Shown here piece after piece: positions 17,879 to 26,821 of a DNA stretch of 63,658 bases (position 1 is its first letter; every line of letters starts with the position of its first letter). The position numbers were made by a program, and so were the translations under genes. The notes beneath the pieces were generated by a model. It saw nothing but the letters and a program-made list of their open reading frames with translations. It made no database searches and had not been told where the DNA came from. This stretch comes from Dysosmobacter segnis (GTDB lineage: Bacteria > Bacillota > Clostridia > Oscillospirales > Oscillospiraceae): contig NZ_JACOQI010000017.1 in the NCBI RefSeq assembly GCF_014297285.1, positions 1 to 63,658 on the forward strand, given 5' to 3'.

Positions 17879-19147
17879 TTATTGTTTCGGCACGATCCGG
17901 CTGAGGACCATCCGCTCCGCCGTGACATTGGTTTTCAGGAACGCCGCAACGTCCTCCGGCGTGATGGATTCAAATACCTCCGGGAAGCGGAGGGGATCAT
18001 AGCCGTGGAAATAGCCCTCCGTCAAGGTCACAGCGATGTTCTCAAAGGAGTTCAGTCCCCGGAGATTGGCGCCGAAGGATGCCTTGCGGATTCGCCGGAA
18101 GTAGTCTTCGTCCACGCCCTCCGCCGCGATGCGGGCAGCCTCCCGCAGGATGGCGTCGGTGACGGCATTGGCATCCTTGCTGTCGCCGCCGGCGTAGAGA
18201 TAAGCCACGCCGGGCATCATCTCAAAGGCACCGCCGAAGCTGGGGTTGATGAGGCCCTGCTCATAAAGCCGCTGATACAGCGCGCTGGACTCCCCCATCA
18301 GAATATCGCTGGCCATGTCACCCAGAATGGCGGCGCGCATATAATCGTCGCCCTCCGTCGCCGGGGCACACTTGAAGCCCGCCAGGAACTGCGGTGCGGA
18401 GACCTCCATCTCCAGAACGGTCTCCTTCTCCGCCACGGTCTCCGGCTCCGTGCCGTAATCCCGCTCAATGATGGGGCCGCTGAGCTTGGGCAGCACCCGG
18501 TTGGCCAGATCGATCACATGGACCGGGTCCACGTCGCCCACCACCGTCAAAATCATGTTGGCCGGGGTATAAAATGCCTTATGGCAGTCATACAGCGTGT
18601 CCGCGGTGATTTCGGCAATGCTCTCCACTGTACCGGCAATGCTGGTGCGGGCCGCATGGCGATGATACATGGCCCGCAGCATCCGGGTGTAGATCTGCCA
18701 GTCGGGGTTGTCCTCGATCATGCGGATCTCCTGACCGATGATGCCCTGCTCCTTGGCAACGCTCTCGTCGGTGAAATAGGGAATGGACACAAAGGACAGC
18801 AGGATCCGCAGGTTTTCCTCAAAATGCTCCGTGGAATCGAAATAGTAGGCCGTCATGGCGTTGGAGGTGAAGGCGTTGGGCTCCGCGCCGTTTTTCGCCA
18901 GCTCCTGCAAGGCGTTGCCCTCCCGGGTGTCGAACATCTTGTGCTCCAGATAATGGGCGATGCCCGCCGGGGTGTTCAGCCACTGCCCGTCCAGACAGAA
19001 CCGGGTATCCATACCGCCGTAGCGGGTGGAGAAAAAGGCGTACTTTTTGGCGTAGCCGGGCTTAGGCACCACGCAGACCTCCAGTCCGTTGGTCAGCCGT
19101 TCCCGGCAGACTGCCTCGCCGATCCGCTCATAAAAAGTCTCTTTCAC
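17879..19147 (-). CDS. yfmH: M16 peptidase YfmH, EF-P 5-aminopentanol modification-associated
   Basis: A 422-residue insulinase-family zinc peptidase with the inverted motif HYLEH (H65, E68, H69). In Bacillus subtilis YfmH is one of the proteins linked to the 5-aminopentanol modification of elongation factor P. It is the catalytically competent half of the pair. Its start overlaps the yfmF stop by 4 bases. Other EF-P modification genes are not in this window, so a general peptidase role cannot be excluded. Confidence 0.85.
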   Translation of the reverse strand: MKETFYERIGEAVCRERLTNGLEVCVVPKPGYAKKYAFFSTRYGGMDTRFCLDGQWLNTPAGIAHYLEHKMFDTREGNALQELAKNGAEPNAFTSNAMTAYYFDSTEHFEENLRILLSFVSIPYFTDESVAKEQGIIGQEIRMIEDNPDWQIYTRMLRAMYHRHAARTSIAGTVESIAEITADTLYDCHKAFYTPANMILTVVGDVDPVHVIDLANRVLPKLSGPIIERDYGTEPETVAEKETVLEMEVSAPQFLAGFKCAPATEGDDYMRAAILGDMASDILMGESSALYQRLYEQGLINPSFGGAFEMMPGVAYLYAGGDSKDANAVTDAILREAARIAAEGVDEDYFRRIRKASFGANLRGLNSFENIAVTLTEGYFHGYDPLRFPEVFESITPEDVAAFLKTNVTAERMVLSRIVPKQ

Positions 19148-20412
19148 GCTTCCCCCTCCTTCCCCTTCAGGAAATACACCGTATCCAGCTTCACGGTGCT
19201 CATGGCCCGGCAGATCCGTTCCGCCGTCATATCCTGAATGGCGCGGGCCAGGTCCGCCGGGGTCTCATGCTGCCCTGTGGCAGCCTGCCCCAGATAAAAG
19301 TTTTCCAGCTTGCCCTGAGAATCGCCAACAGTTGCATAGTTGTTCAGCAGCGTGGAGCGGGCGCCTTCCAGCTCCCAGTCCTCCAGCTCACCCTTCTGAA
19401 CCGCCTCCATCTGGGCCATGATCTCATCGTAAGCCCGCTGATAGTTCTGGAACTCAATGCCGGAGGACACGGTGATGAGGCCCTTCTGCCGGTGGTAGAG
19501 GGAGGACGCGTAATAGCAGAGGGACAGCTTCTCCCGGACGTTCAAAAACAGCTTGGAGTTGCTGGAGCCGCCGAAGAGGGTATTACCCATCAGCAGAGCG
19601 GGCATATCGTCACTGCCGCAGGAAAAACCCATGCCCAGCTTGCCCTGGGTCACGTCCAGCACATCCTCCACATGCTGCACGGATTCCCGGCAGACGTGGG
19701 GCGCCGCCGTGGAGATCACCCGGACCTCCTCACGGGGCAGGGTGGCAAATGCCGCCGCCAACGCCTGCTTTACCCGTTCCAGATCGGCGCTGCCGCTGTA
19801 TATGATCTCCAGCGGCGCTGTGGAGATCAGATCGCGGTACTGGGTATAGACCTTCAGCGCTTGCAGCTTGTCCACCGTCTCCTCGTCGCCCAGACGGGGC
19901 ACGGCGTAGGCCTCTCCGTCGCACAACGCCCGCAGCAGACGGCTGTCCGCCCAATCCCGCTTATCGTTGATGAGAGACCGGATGGCCTCCAGCAGATTGG
20001 TCTTTTCGCTTTCAAAATACTCCGGCACAAACCGGCCGTGGTAGGTGACAGGATCGCAGATCAGCTCGCCCAGCAGCGCCGCCGCCGGTTCCAGCAGCCG
20101 TTCGCCGTCGGGAGCGTACCGATCGTCAATAAAGCTGGCCACAAAGCCCACGCACTGGTTTTCGCCTTTTTTTCGCACTGTGTAGTCGATGGAGGCATCG
20201 TAGAGGTTGTCCATCTTTGCGGAAAGCGCTCCCATATCGGGACAGCTTACCGTACCCCGCCGCAGCACCGCCGCCAGCAATGCGTTGGCTCCCGCCGTCT
20301 CCCGCCGCAGGGGCGTGACGAACTGTGCGGAAAGCAGACTGGTTTTGAATTTTCTCGCCGGCAGATAGGTCAGGTGGACGCCCTCTGCCAGCCGGATGCG
20401 TGTCGCTTCCAA
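19144..20412 (-). CDS. yfmF: M16-like protein YfmF, partner of YfmH
   Basis: A 422-residue insulinase-fold protein without the HxxEH zinc motif: the equivalent N-terminal region reads TPLRRETAGANALLAAVLRRG. It probably forms a heterodimer with YfmH, like other active/inactive M16 pairs. It is the first gene of the yfmF-yfmH unit with ATGA coupling. In B. subtilis the pair is linked to maturation of modified EF-P. Confidence 0.84.
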   Translation of the reverse strand: MEATRIRLAEGVHLTYLPARKFKTSLLSAQFVTPLRRETAGANALLAAVLRRGTVSCPDMGALSAKMDNLYDASIDYTVRKKGENQCVGFVASFIDDRYAPDGERLLEPAAALLGELICDPVTYHGRFVPEYFESEKTNLLEAIRSLINDKRDWADSRLLRALCDGEAYAVPRLGDEETVDKLQALKVYTQYRDLISTAPLEIIYSGSADLERVKQALAAAFATLPREEVRVISTAAPHVCRESVQHVEDVLDVTQGKLGMGFSCGSDDMPALLMGNTLFGGSSNSKLFLNVREKLSLCYYASSLYHRQKGLITVSSGIEFQNYQRAYDEIMAQMEAVQKGELEDWELEGARSTLLNNYATVGDSQGKLENFYLGQAATGQHETPADLARAIQDMTAERICRAMSTVKLDTVYFLKGKEGEA

Positions 20413-20540
20413 ATCATCAACTCCTTATGGACCGCGCAGGCAGCCCGTTCAATGTCAATACAGAGCTTATTATATGTCAAATATATGAATAATTCAAACC
20501 TTTTTCTGTGGGCCTCTCCATCATTTTTGCCACTGTGCGC

Positions 20541-20581
20541 AAAAAGCGGAAAAACCGGCGGTCTCCCGCCAGTTTTTCCGC
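20541..20581 (-). terminator. Terminator after the dipeptidase gene
   Basis: GCGGAAAAAC pairs with GTTTTTCCGC, and GGCGG pairs with CCGCC inside it (one mismatch, TCTC loop). On the minus strand it is followed by TTTTT. The 185-base gap to yfmF holds nothing else evident. Confidence 0.8.
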
Positions 20582-20597
20582 ATAAAACGATTCTTTT

Positions 20598-21557
20598 TTA
20601 TTCCAGCACCCGCAGGAGATTTTCCGATGCGATGGCCTGCCGCTCCGCCTCCGAAAAGCCGATCCGTTCCAGCTCAAAAATGAAATTCTGAGCCTGACCG
20701 CAGTCCTCCATGCCCTCGCACCCCTCATAACCGGGGCCGAAATACTCGCAAAAGTCAAAGCCGCAGGCCACATGCTCCGGCCCCATCACCTCCGCCATGT
20801 GGGCGGCATGACGGGCCAGCATAGCCGCCGTCTGCTGCCGGGGCTCCTTATGTACAAAGTTGTGGGACACGTTGACCCCCACCACACCGCCGGTATCCCG
20901 GATGGCGCGAAGCTGCTCATCCGTCAGGTTCCGGCGAACATCGCACAAGGCCCGGCAGTTGGAGTGGGAGGCGATCACCGGCCCCTCCGCCAGATCCATA
21001 ATATCCCAAAAGCTGCGGTCACTGGTGTGGGATACATCCGGCAGGATGTTCAGCCGCTGCATCCGCCGGACCGCCTCCCGGCCCAGCGCCGTCAGGCCCT
21101 TGTCCGGATCGCCGCCGGCGCCGCAGGCCAGCAGGTTTTCCTCGTTCCACGTCAGCATCCCCATTCGGACGCCCCACTGTGCATACTGTTCCAGCCGCTC
21201 CAGCCGGTCACCCACCGGCTCCATGCCCTCCACGCTCAAAAAGGCGAACAGCTTTCCCTCCGTTTGCGCTTTCCGGGCCTCCGCCGCCGTCCGTACCAGC
21301 GCCAGCCAGGGGCACTCTGCCAGTTCCTCCCGAGCGCGGGCCATCATCTCCTCCGTCCGCCGCCAGCCGTCCCAGTCCGGGTGAGCGGACCAGATGGAGT
21401 CCTGTTCCACCGTTGTCCAGATGGAAAGCCCCAGGCCGCCGATCTGCCCCGCCTGTAATCTCGGCAGGTGACGCCGTTCAAAGACACGGTCCTCCCCGGC
21501 CTGCCGCCACTTGGTCACATCATATAAGAGGTCCGCATGTCCGTCGAAAATCATCAT
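20598..21557 (-). CDS. Membrane dipeptidase family protein (M19)
   Basis: A 319-residue zinc dipeptidase of the renal dipeptidase family. The N-terminal FDGHADLLYD carries the HxD zinc ligands, VEGMEP supplies the bridging Glu, and LPDVSHTSDRSFWD plus VIASHSNCRALC supply the other His residues. Such enzymes cleave dipeptides, including D-amino-acid containing ones. No signal peptide is present, so it is likely cytoplasmic. Two ATGs are adjacent at the start, behind AAAGGGGAG. Confidence 0.92.
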   Translation of the reverse strand: MMIFDGHADLLYDVTKWRQAGEDRVFERRHLPRLQAGQIGGLGLSIWTTVEQDSIWSAHPDWDGWRRTEEMMARAREELAECPWLALVRTAAEARKAQTEGKLFAFLSVEGMEPVGDRLERLEQYAQWGVRMGMLTWNEENLLACGAGGDPDKGLTALGREAVRRMQRLNILPDVSHTSDRSFWDIMDLAEGPVIASHSNCRALCDVRRNLTDEQLRAIRDTGGVVGVNVSHNFVHKEPRQQTAAMLARHAAHMAEVMGPEHVACGFDFCEYFGPGYEGCEGMEDCGQAQNFIFELERIGFSEAERQAIASENLLRVLE

Positions 21558-21584
21558 CTGGTGTCTCCCCTTTCTTCCTTATAC

Positions 21585-21613
21585 AGTATATCTGCCTGTT
21601 CATCCTGGTGCAA
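21585..21613 (-). promoter_or_regulatory. Promoter of the dipeptidase gene
   Basis: Minus-strand TTGCAC (21613-21608), a 17-base spacer and TATACT (21590-21585), about 28 bases before the start codon. Confidence 0.6.
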
Positions 21614-21658
21614 CTGTAAATTTCCTTGAATTTTTCCGGGTTTTTCTCCATTTTCCCC

Positions 21659-21687
21659 TTGACTTTCCGGCAAAAATCCTGTAAACT
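21659..21687 (+). promoter_or_regulatory. Promoter of ylxM-ffh
   Basis: TTGACT (21659-21664), a 17-base spacer and TAAACT (21682-21687), about 47 bases before the ylxM ATG. Confidence 0.6.
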
Positions 21688-21733
21688 GATTCCTGTTGTA
21701 AAGCGTCACAGCTTTACAGGAAAGGAGTTCAAC

Positions 21734-22099
21734 ATGAAAAATCAGACTTATCGGATGACGATGCTCTTTGATTTCTACGGTGAACTCCTGACTGACCGTC
21801 AGAAGGAGTTCTTTGATCTTTATTATAATGAGGACCTCTCCCTGTCTGAGATCGCTGAAAACGAAGGCATCTCCCGTCAGGGCGTCCGGGACGTGATCGT
21901 CCGGGCGGAGGCCGCCATGCAGGAGATCGAGGACAAGACCGGCCTGATCCGCCGCTTTGAGCAGTTCCGGGGTCATCTGGATGCCATCCGCAGCGCTGCT
22001 GAGGATATCCGCACCCTGAACTACCGGCAGTATGAGGACAGCCGCCTGACGGAACTGGCTGACAAGATCACGGCGGAGGTCTCCGCGCTGAAGGAGTAA
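21734..22099 (+). CDS. ylxM: YlxM/p13-like DNA-binding protein
   Basis: A 121-residue helix-turn-helix protein resembling sigma-factor region 4: LTDRQKEFFDLYYNEDLSLSEIAENEGISRQGVRDVI in two parts. It regularly precedes ffh and is thought to modulate the signal recognition particle pathway. The stop lies 3 bases before the ffh start. The start at 21734 has AAAGGAG; longer upstream codons run through the promoter. Confidence 0.9.
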   Translation: MKNQTYRMTMLFDFYGELLTDRQKEFFDLYYNEDLSLSEIAENEGISRQGVRDVIVRAEAAMQEIEDKTGLIRRFEQFRGHLDAIRSAAEDIRTLNYRQYEDSRLTELADKITAEVSALKE

Positions 22100-22102
22100 C
22101 CC

Positions 22103-23464
22103 ATGGCATTTGAGGGACTGAGTGAAAAACTGAATGCGGCCTTTAAGCGCCTGCGGGGCAAAGGCCGGCTGACGGAAAATGACGTCCGGGAAGCCATGCG
22201 GGAGGTCCGTCTGGCACTGCTGGAAGCCGACGTGAGCTACAAGGTGGTCAAGGAATTCGTGGCCACCGTAACGGAGCGGTCTGTGGGCACTGACGTGCTG
22301 GACAGCCTGACGCCCGCTCAGCAGGTGGTAAAGATCGTCAACGAGGAACTGACGAACCTCATGGGCGGCGGCACCGCCAAGCTGGCTTTCGCCAACAACG
22401 GCCCCACGATCGTCATGATGGTGGGTCTTCAGGGCGCCGGTAAGACCACCACCACCGCCAAGCTGGCGGGCTATATGAAGAAGTTCCACAGTAAGCGGCC
22501 CCTGCTGGCCGCCTGCGACGTGTACCGCCCCGCCGCTATTGAGCAGTTGAAGGTAGTGGGCGGACAGCTGAATCTCCCGGTTTTTGAAGAAGGACAGGGC
22601 GATCCCGTAAAAATTGCTGAAAACGCCCTACGCTATGCCAGAGATCATGGCAATGACCTGGTGTTCCTGGATACCGCCGGCCGGCTCCATGTGGACGAAG
22701 CCCTCATGGACGAGTTGAAGCGGATGAAGGCAACCGTCCATCCCAACGAGATCCTGCTGGTGGTGGACGCCATGACAGGTCAGGACGCCGTCAACGCCGC
22801 CTCCGCCTTTGACGAGGCGTTGGGCATCGACGGTGTGGTGCTCACCAAGCTGGACGGCGACGCCCGCGGCGGCGCAGCCCTCTCCATCAAGGCCGCAACC
22901 GGCAAACCCATCAAATTTGTAGGTACCGGCGAAAAGCTGGATATGATCGAGCCCTTCCATCCCGACCGCATGGCCAGCCGGATTCTGGGCATGGGCGATA
23001 TGCTGTCCTTCATCGAAAAGGCACAGCAGACCTATGACGAAAAGCAGGCCAAAAAGCTGGAGGAAAAGCTGAAGAAAAACAGCTTTACCCTGTCGGACTA
23101 TTTCGACCAGCTCCAGCAGATCCGGAATATGGGCGACCTCAGCCAGCTGGCAGGTATGATGCCCGGCAATCTCGGCAGTAAGCTTCAGGGTGCACAGATC
23201 GATGAAAAGGCCATCGCCCACACGGAGGCCATCATCCTCTCCATGACCCCGGAGGAACGAGAAAATCCTCAGATCTTAGGCGCCAGCCGGAAAAAGCGGA
23301 TCGCCGCCGGCTGCGGTCTGGATGTTGTGGATGTAAACCGGCTGCTGAAGCAATTTGAGGGAATGCAGCAGATCATCAAGCAGGTCACCGGCGGGCGGAA
23401 GCCCGGCTTTGGGTTCGGCGGTCTGGGACATGGCCGCGGCCTGCGCAAGCGCAAAAAGAAATAA
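22103..23464 (+). CDS. ffh: Signal recognition particle GTPase Ffh
   Basis: A 453-residue SRP54 protein. The N domain is followed by the G domain with GLQGAGKTTTTAKLA, DTAGRLHVDEALM and TKLDGDARGG, then the Met-rich M domain that binds SRP RNA and signal peptides. The C-terminus is Gly/Lys/Arg rich. With FtsY it delivers ribosomes making membrane proteins. Neither the SRP RNA nor ftsY is visible in this window. Confidence 0.97.
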   Translation: MAFEGLSEKLNAAFKRLRGKGRLTENDVREAMREVRLALLEADVSYKVVKEFVATVTERSVGTDVLDSLTPAQQVVKIVNEELTNLMGGGTAKLAFANNGPTIVMMVGLQGAGKTTTTAKLAGYMKKFHSKRPLLAACDVYRPAAIEQLKVVGGQLNLPVFEEGQGDPVKIAENALRYARDHGNDLVFLDTAGRLHVDEALMDELKRMKATVHPNEILLVVDAMTGQDAVNAASAFDEALGIDGVVLTKLDGDARGGAALSIKAATGKPIKFVGTGEKLDMIEPFHPDRMASRILGMGDMLSFIEKAQQTYDEKQAKKLEEKLKKNSFTLSDYFDQLQQIRNMGDLSQLAGMMPGNLGSKLQGAQIDEKAIAHTEAIILSMTPEERENPQILGASRKKRIAAGCGLDVVDVNRLLKQFEGMQQIIKQVTGGRKPGFGFGGLGHGRGLRKRKKK

Positions 23465-23542
23465 ACCGTATATTAGATGTCATAACCCGGACATTTATTA
23501 TAAAAACATCAATCTATTTATTACATTTTGGAGGTACTATCA

Positions 23543-23782
23543 ATGGTTAAGATCAGACTGCGCCGCATGGGCGCCAAGAAGGCTCCTTTCTATCGTGTTG
23601 TTGTCGCTGACTCCCGTTTCCCCCGCGATGGCCGTTTCATCGAGGAGATCGGCACTTACAATCCCTGCGTGGCTCCCGCCGATATCAAGATCGACGCTGA
23701 CCGCGCCAAGGAGTGGATCAAGTCCGGCGCTCAGCCCACTGACACCGTGAGAGCTCTGCTGAAAAAAGTGGACGTCCTCTAA
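23543..23782 (+). CDS. rpsP: 30S ribosomal protein S16
   Basis: A 79-residue S16 protein with the family start [20 protein letters not shown] and [19 protein letters not shown] precedes the ATG. The next gene, khpA, is 15 bases downstream, the usual order. Confidence 0.98.
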   Translation: MVKIRLRRMGAKKAPFYRVVVADSRFPRDGRFIEEIGTYNPCVAPADIKIDADRAKEWIKSGAQPTDTVRALLKKVDVL

Positions 23783-23797
23783 TCCGGAGGGCGGAGC

Positions 23798-24028
23798 ATG
23801 AAGGACTTGCTGCTCTACATCGCCAGAAACCTGGTGGACGATCCTGACAGCGTCTCCGTGACGGAGGTTCAGGGCGACCAGGAACTGACGTTGGAGCTGC
23901 GCGTCGCCCCTGATGATATGGGGAAGGTGATCGGCCGTCAGGGCCGCATCGCCAAGGAGATCCGGACCGTGGTCCGGTCTTACGCCCAGCGCACCGGCGT
24001 TAAGGTTTCCGTCGATATTGTAGACTAA
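23798..24028 (+). CDS. khpA: KH-domain RNA-binding protein KhpA (YlqC)
   Basis: A 76-residue single KH domain with the GxxG loop in MGKVIGRQGRIAKEIR. It is a small RNA-binding protein that usually pairs with KhpB (Jag/EloR) and affects cell elongation and RNA stability. A strong terminator follows at once, so rimM and trmD, which often continue this operon, are absent here. Confidence 0.95.
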   Translation: MKDLLLYIARNLVDDPDSVSVTEVQGDQELTLELRVAPDDMGKVIGRQGRIAKEIRTVVRSYAQRTGVKVSVDIVD

Positions 24029-24066
24029 AAAAGCAGCTCACCTGCAATGCAGGTGAGCTGCTTTTT
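24027..24066. terminator. Bidirectional terminator after khpA
   Basis: An 18-bp perfect stem beginning AAAAAGCAGCTCACC with a 3-base loop and T tracts on both strands. Shared with the leftward permease gene. Confidence 0.92.
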
Positions 24067-24093
24067 CCTTTTACGAACCGTTCAAATCGGCGT

Positions 24094-25371
24094 TCAGACA
24101 CCCAGACCGGCATAGAACAGCCAGCACAGTACATATCCGGTCAATACCGCCGTCAGTGTGAAGGGCACGCCGATCCGCATGAACTGCCCCGCCGAGACCT
24201 CATAGCCCTCCCGGCGCAGAATACCGCAGGCGGCGATATTGGCGCTGGCTCCCACAGGAGTCAGGTTGCCGCCCAGCGTCGCGCCTACCAGCAGTCCGAA
24301 GCACAGCACCGTCTGATCCACCCCAAGGGCGGCTGCCACGCCGCCTACCACCGGCAGCATGGTGGCCGTATAGGGGATGTTGTCCACAAAGGCGGAGATC
24401 AGCACCGAAGCCCAGACGATGATGGTATAGGTCAGGAACAGGTTTCCGCCGCCCATTCCCGTGATGATATAGCTGAGATCATCGATGATCCCCGCCCGTT
24501 CAATGCCCCGGATCACCAAGAACAATCCTGCCAGCAGCGCTAATGTCTCATAGTCGATGGCCTTCAGCACGTCCTTTGCCAGGGCTGTGCCGTACCTGCC
24601 GCACTCCGCCGCAAGCCCCGCCAGGAAGAATGTCATGCAGATCAGGCCGTTGGTGATCTCCGGTTTGTTGGGGATAAAGGACGCGGCGATCAGGGAAAGC
24701 ACCGTTCCCAGCAGCAGACAGGTAGGCAGATAGTCCGTCACCGGCGTCAGTGCCGCGCCGTACAGCTTGCCCTTTTCCTTCCGGAACAGAAACAGCATCA
24801 CCGGCACCGTCATCAGCGCCCCGGCCTGCACCACCCAGAACAGGCCTGGGCGGCCCCGGTAGACAAAAAAGTCCATGAAATCCAGTCCCATGTGGCCGCC
24901 CAGCAGGATGGACGTGGTATCTCCCACCAGCGTAGCCGCGCCCTGCAAGTTGGAGCTGACGGCAATGGCCAGGATCGGCTGCGCCGGGGAAATATTCAGC
25001 TTTTTGGAGATGGCAAGTCCCACCGGAGCCAGCATCAGCACCGTGGCTACATTATCCACAAAGGCGGATACCAGCCCCGCGAACAGTGCCAGCGCGATGA
25101 TGAGCCACTTCACGCTGGGCAGCACCGCTACCAGCCGGTCCGACAGGCGGTTTGGCATATTGGACCGGATGAACAGATCCACAGTCCCCATGGTGCCCGC
25201 CAGCATCATCAGCACATTCCAGTCCACCGTTCCCGCGACGTCCCCCAGCGGCACGATCCGCAGGAGCAGGAACAGCGCCGCCGCGGACAGGGCGGACACC
25301 GCCCGGTACTTGGGCAGTAAAAGCAGCAGGGCGTAAACCGCGATAAAGGTCAGGAGTGCGATGGTTTTCAT
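24094..25371 (-). CDS. SLC13/ArsB/NhaD-superfamily permease
   Basis: A 425-residue membrane protein with about 10-11 hydrophobic segments and two repeated halves. Each half holds a re-entrant, Asp-Asn motif: SAFVDNVATVLMLAPVG in the first and SAFVDNIPYTATMLPVVGG in the second, characteristic of ArsB, CitMHS and NhaD permeases. Substrate (citrate or other dicarboxylate, sulfate, arsenite, or Na+/H+ exchange) cannot be fixed from sequence. Start at 25371 after CGGAGG. Its 164-base leader looks regulatory. Confidence 0.85.
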   Translation of the reverse strand: MKTIALLTFIAVYALLLLLPKYRAVSALSAAALFLLLRIVPLGDVAGTVDWNVLMMLAGTMGTVDLFIRSNMPNRLSDRLVAVLPSVKWLIIALALFAGLVSAFVDNVATVLMLAPVGLAISKKLNISPAQPILAIAVSSNLQGAATLVGDTTSILLGGHMGLDFMDFFVYRGRPGLFWVVQAGALMTVPVMLFLFRKEKGKLYGAALTPVTDYLPTCLLLGTVLSLIAASFIPNKPEITNGLICMTFFLAGLAAECGRYGTALAKDVLKAIDYETLALLAGLFLVIRGIERAGIIDDLSYIITGMGGGNLFLTYTIIVWASVLISAFVDNIPYTATMLPVVGGVAAALGVDQTVLCFGLLVGATLGGNLTPVGASANIAACGILRREGYEVSAGQFMRIGVPFTLTAVLTGYVLCWLFYAGLGV

Positions 25372-25535
25372 ATGGTATCCTCCGTACAAATTCGATAGAA
25401 CTCCAAATACGGCAAAAGCGGCACTTTCGCCGCGTCAGACAGCAAAAGTCCCGCTTCTTCCCACGCGGCCCAGGTCCTTCATCCGGGATGGCAAACCGCG
25501 CAGCACCCTGATGGCGCAAGCCGCTTCCTTTTACG
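25372..25535 (-). promoter_or_regulatory. Structured leader with attenuator-like hairpin upstream of the permease
   Basis: From the promoter at 25542-25570 a leader of about 164 bases precedes the permease ATG. Near its end GCGGC (25418-25422) pairs with GCCGC (25429-25433), followed on the minus strand by TTTTGCC, a weak intrinsic terminator. An upstream strand, GCGGGACTTTTGC, can pair instead with GCGAAAGTGCCGC, forming an alternative longer stem. This competition is the layout of an attenuator or riboswitch. I could not match it to any riboswitch class I know. Confidence 0.45.
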
Positions 25536-25541
25536 CATGTC

Positions 25542-25570
25542 AGGATACCAGACTTTTCTCCGTCCGTCAA
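25542..25570 (-). promoter_or_regulatory. Promoter of the permease gene
   Basis: Minus-strand TTGACG (25570-25565), a 17-base spacer and TATCCT (25547-25542). The remainder of the gap, 25571-25708, shows no gene. Confidence 0.65.
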
Positions 25571-25708
25571 GCGAACGCTTCGATAGGATAAGATATGCGG
25601 GCCTGTCCCATTTCATTCCTGCGTCACCTCCGGAGCGGGAAGGCTTCCCCCTCAGCTTCGGCCAACGGGAACGCGGGGCCACCGTCCCGGCTTTCCCTGT
25701 CCGGTCCC

Positions 25709-25879
25709 TTACTGCCGCCGGGCCGTCCGGTACTCGTCACCGGGGCGGTAAAAGGGGCAGCTGTCATTGGCAGAACGGAGGAACCGCTCCATCTCGTCCT
25801 CATCCAGATCCGCCTCGCAGTAATTGGTATCCGCTTCCGGATCGTACTCATAATAAACGCAGTCCTCACAATTCGTCAT
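25709..25879 (-). CDS. Small Cys-rich protein, DUF6472-like
   Basis: A 56-residue acidic protein: MTNCEDCVYYEYDPEAD begins it, a Cys follows in the NYCEADLDEDEME stretch, then DSCPFYRPGDEY. Four cysteines (CxxC plus two single Cys) suggest one zinc or iron-sulfur site. I recall near-identical short proteins annotated DUF6472 in clostridia; function unknown. A GTGAGGAG ribosome site precedes the ATG. It begins 10 bases after the glyoxalase stop, so the two are co-transcribed. Confidence 0.8.
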   Translation of the reverse strand: MTNCEDCVYYEYDPEADTNYCEADLDEDEMERFLRSANDSCPFYRPGDEYRTARRQ

Positions 25880-25889
25880 AGCGTGCTCC

Positions 25890-26255
25890 TCACTTGGTAG
25901 GAATGATCTCGATCCAGTAACCGTCGGGATCAGAGATAAAGTAAATACCCATGGCCGGGTTCTCGTAGCAGATGCAGCCCAGCTTTTCGTGGAGAGCGTG
26001 AGCCTTCTCCATATCCTCCACCGCCAGAGCCAAGTGGAATTCGCACTCGCCCAAATCGTATTTCTGGGGATGATCCCGGAGCCAGGTCAGTTCCAGCTGA
26101 AACTCCGTTTTCCCGTCCCCCAGAAACGTGAGGATAAAGCTGCCGTCTGCCGCTTCCTTTCTGCGGACCGGCTCCAGCCCCAGCGCGTCATGATAAAAAG
26201 CGATGGACCGATTCAGATCCGTCACATTAAAATTAAAATGGTTAAAAGCAAACAT
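25890..26255 (-). CDS. VOC-family protein (lactoylglutathione lyase-like)
   Basis: A 121-residue glyoxalase-fold protein made of two beta-alpha-beta-beta-beta units. Candidate metal ligands are the His in FNHFNFNV, a Glu in FQLELTW, the His in EFHLALAV and the Glu in YWIEIIP, the glyoxalase I pattern. It may detoxify methylglyoxal, although clostridia usually lack glutathione, so the thiol or substrate may differ. Start at 26255 after AGGAGGG. Confidence 0.85.
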   Translation of the reverse strand: MFAFNHFNFNVTDLNRSIAFYHDALGLEPVRRKEAADGSFILTFLGDGKTEFQLELTWLRDHPQKYDLGECEFHLALAVEDMEKAHALHEKLGCICYENPAMGIYFISDPDGYWIEIIPTK

Positions 26256-26465
26256 AGGTTCCCTCCTGTTTTGATCTGCCTGCATTATACCGCGTTCCGG
26301 GTCTGTCCGCAAGCGGTTCTCTCTTTTTATATTCCCTGCCGCGGCCATTTGTCTTTCTCACAAAATCTTAGGAAAATCCGCCCTCACTCCGGAATTTTGT
26401 ATAAAACGCCCTCAGCTTTTATGCCTTCCCCCTTATCTTTATCCATTTTCACATGCGCTTTCCTG

Positions 26466-26494
26466 TTGACAATTCAATTCCGCGGGATTACAAT
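26466..26494 (+). promoter_or_regulatory. Strong promoter of the small hydrophobic protein
   Basis: TTGACA (26466-26471), a 17-base spacer and TACAAT (26489-26494), 34 bases before the start codon. Confidence 0.75.
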
Positions 26495-26528
26495 AAGCCC
26501 ATAATTCAGGCAGAAAGGAGCGATCCAG

Positions 26529-26807
26529 ATGATGTTCAATCGTTTTTACAACATGGAAATGAAGAATACTTCTGCGTCCGCTCCCAGTGCGAACGCTGGC
26601 TCTTCCTGCGCACATACCGCTTGCACTTCTCATACTGCCAATACTGCTATGATCGCTATTATGGACGCCATTATTATGGCGTCCATTATTATTTGCGGCC
26701 TGATTATTAGCCTGCGTGCCATCGCCTTGATTGCGATTCTGGTACTGGTCGTAGGTCTGATTATTCAGGAAGTGAATACGCCCTGGTGTAATGAGTTAGC
26801 GATTTAA
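26529..26807 (+). CDS. Small hydrophobic protein, unrecognised
   Basis: A 92-residue protein with its own consensus promoter, a GAAAGGAG ribosome site and its own terminator. The first 40 residues are Ser/Ala/Thr/Asn rich with two Cys (GSSCAHTACTSHT). Residues about 41-82 form one or two membrane segments with many Ile/Met/Ala, broken by a single Arg. Its DNA is visibly less GC-rich than its neighbours. No family is recognised. It could be a membrane peptide such as a toxin, bacteriocin-like or regulatory micro-protein, or a recently acquired gene. Confidence 0.65.
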   Translation: MMFNRFYNMEMKNTSASAPSANAGSSCAHTACTSHTANTAMIAIMDAIIMASIIICGLIISLRAIALIAILVLVVGLIIQEVNTPWCNELAI

Positions 26808-26821
26808 CTGTTTGATACAGT

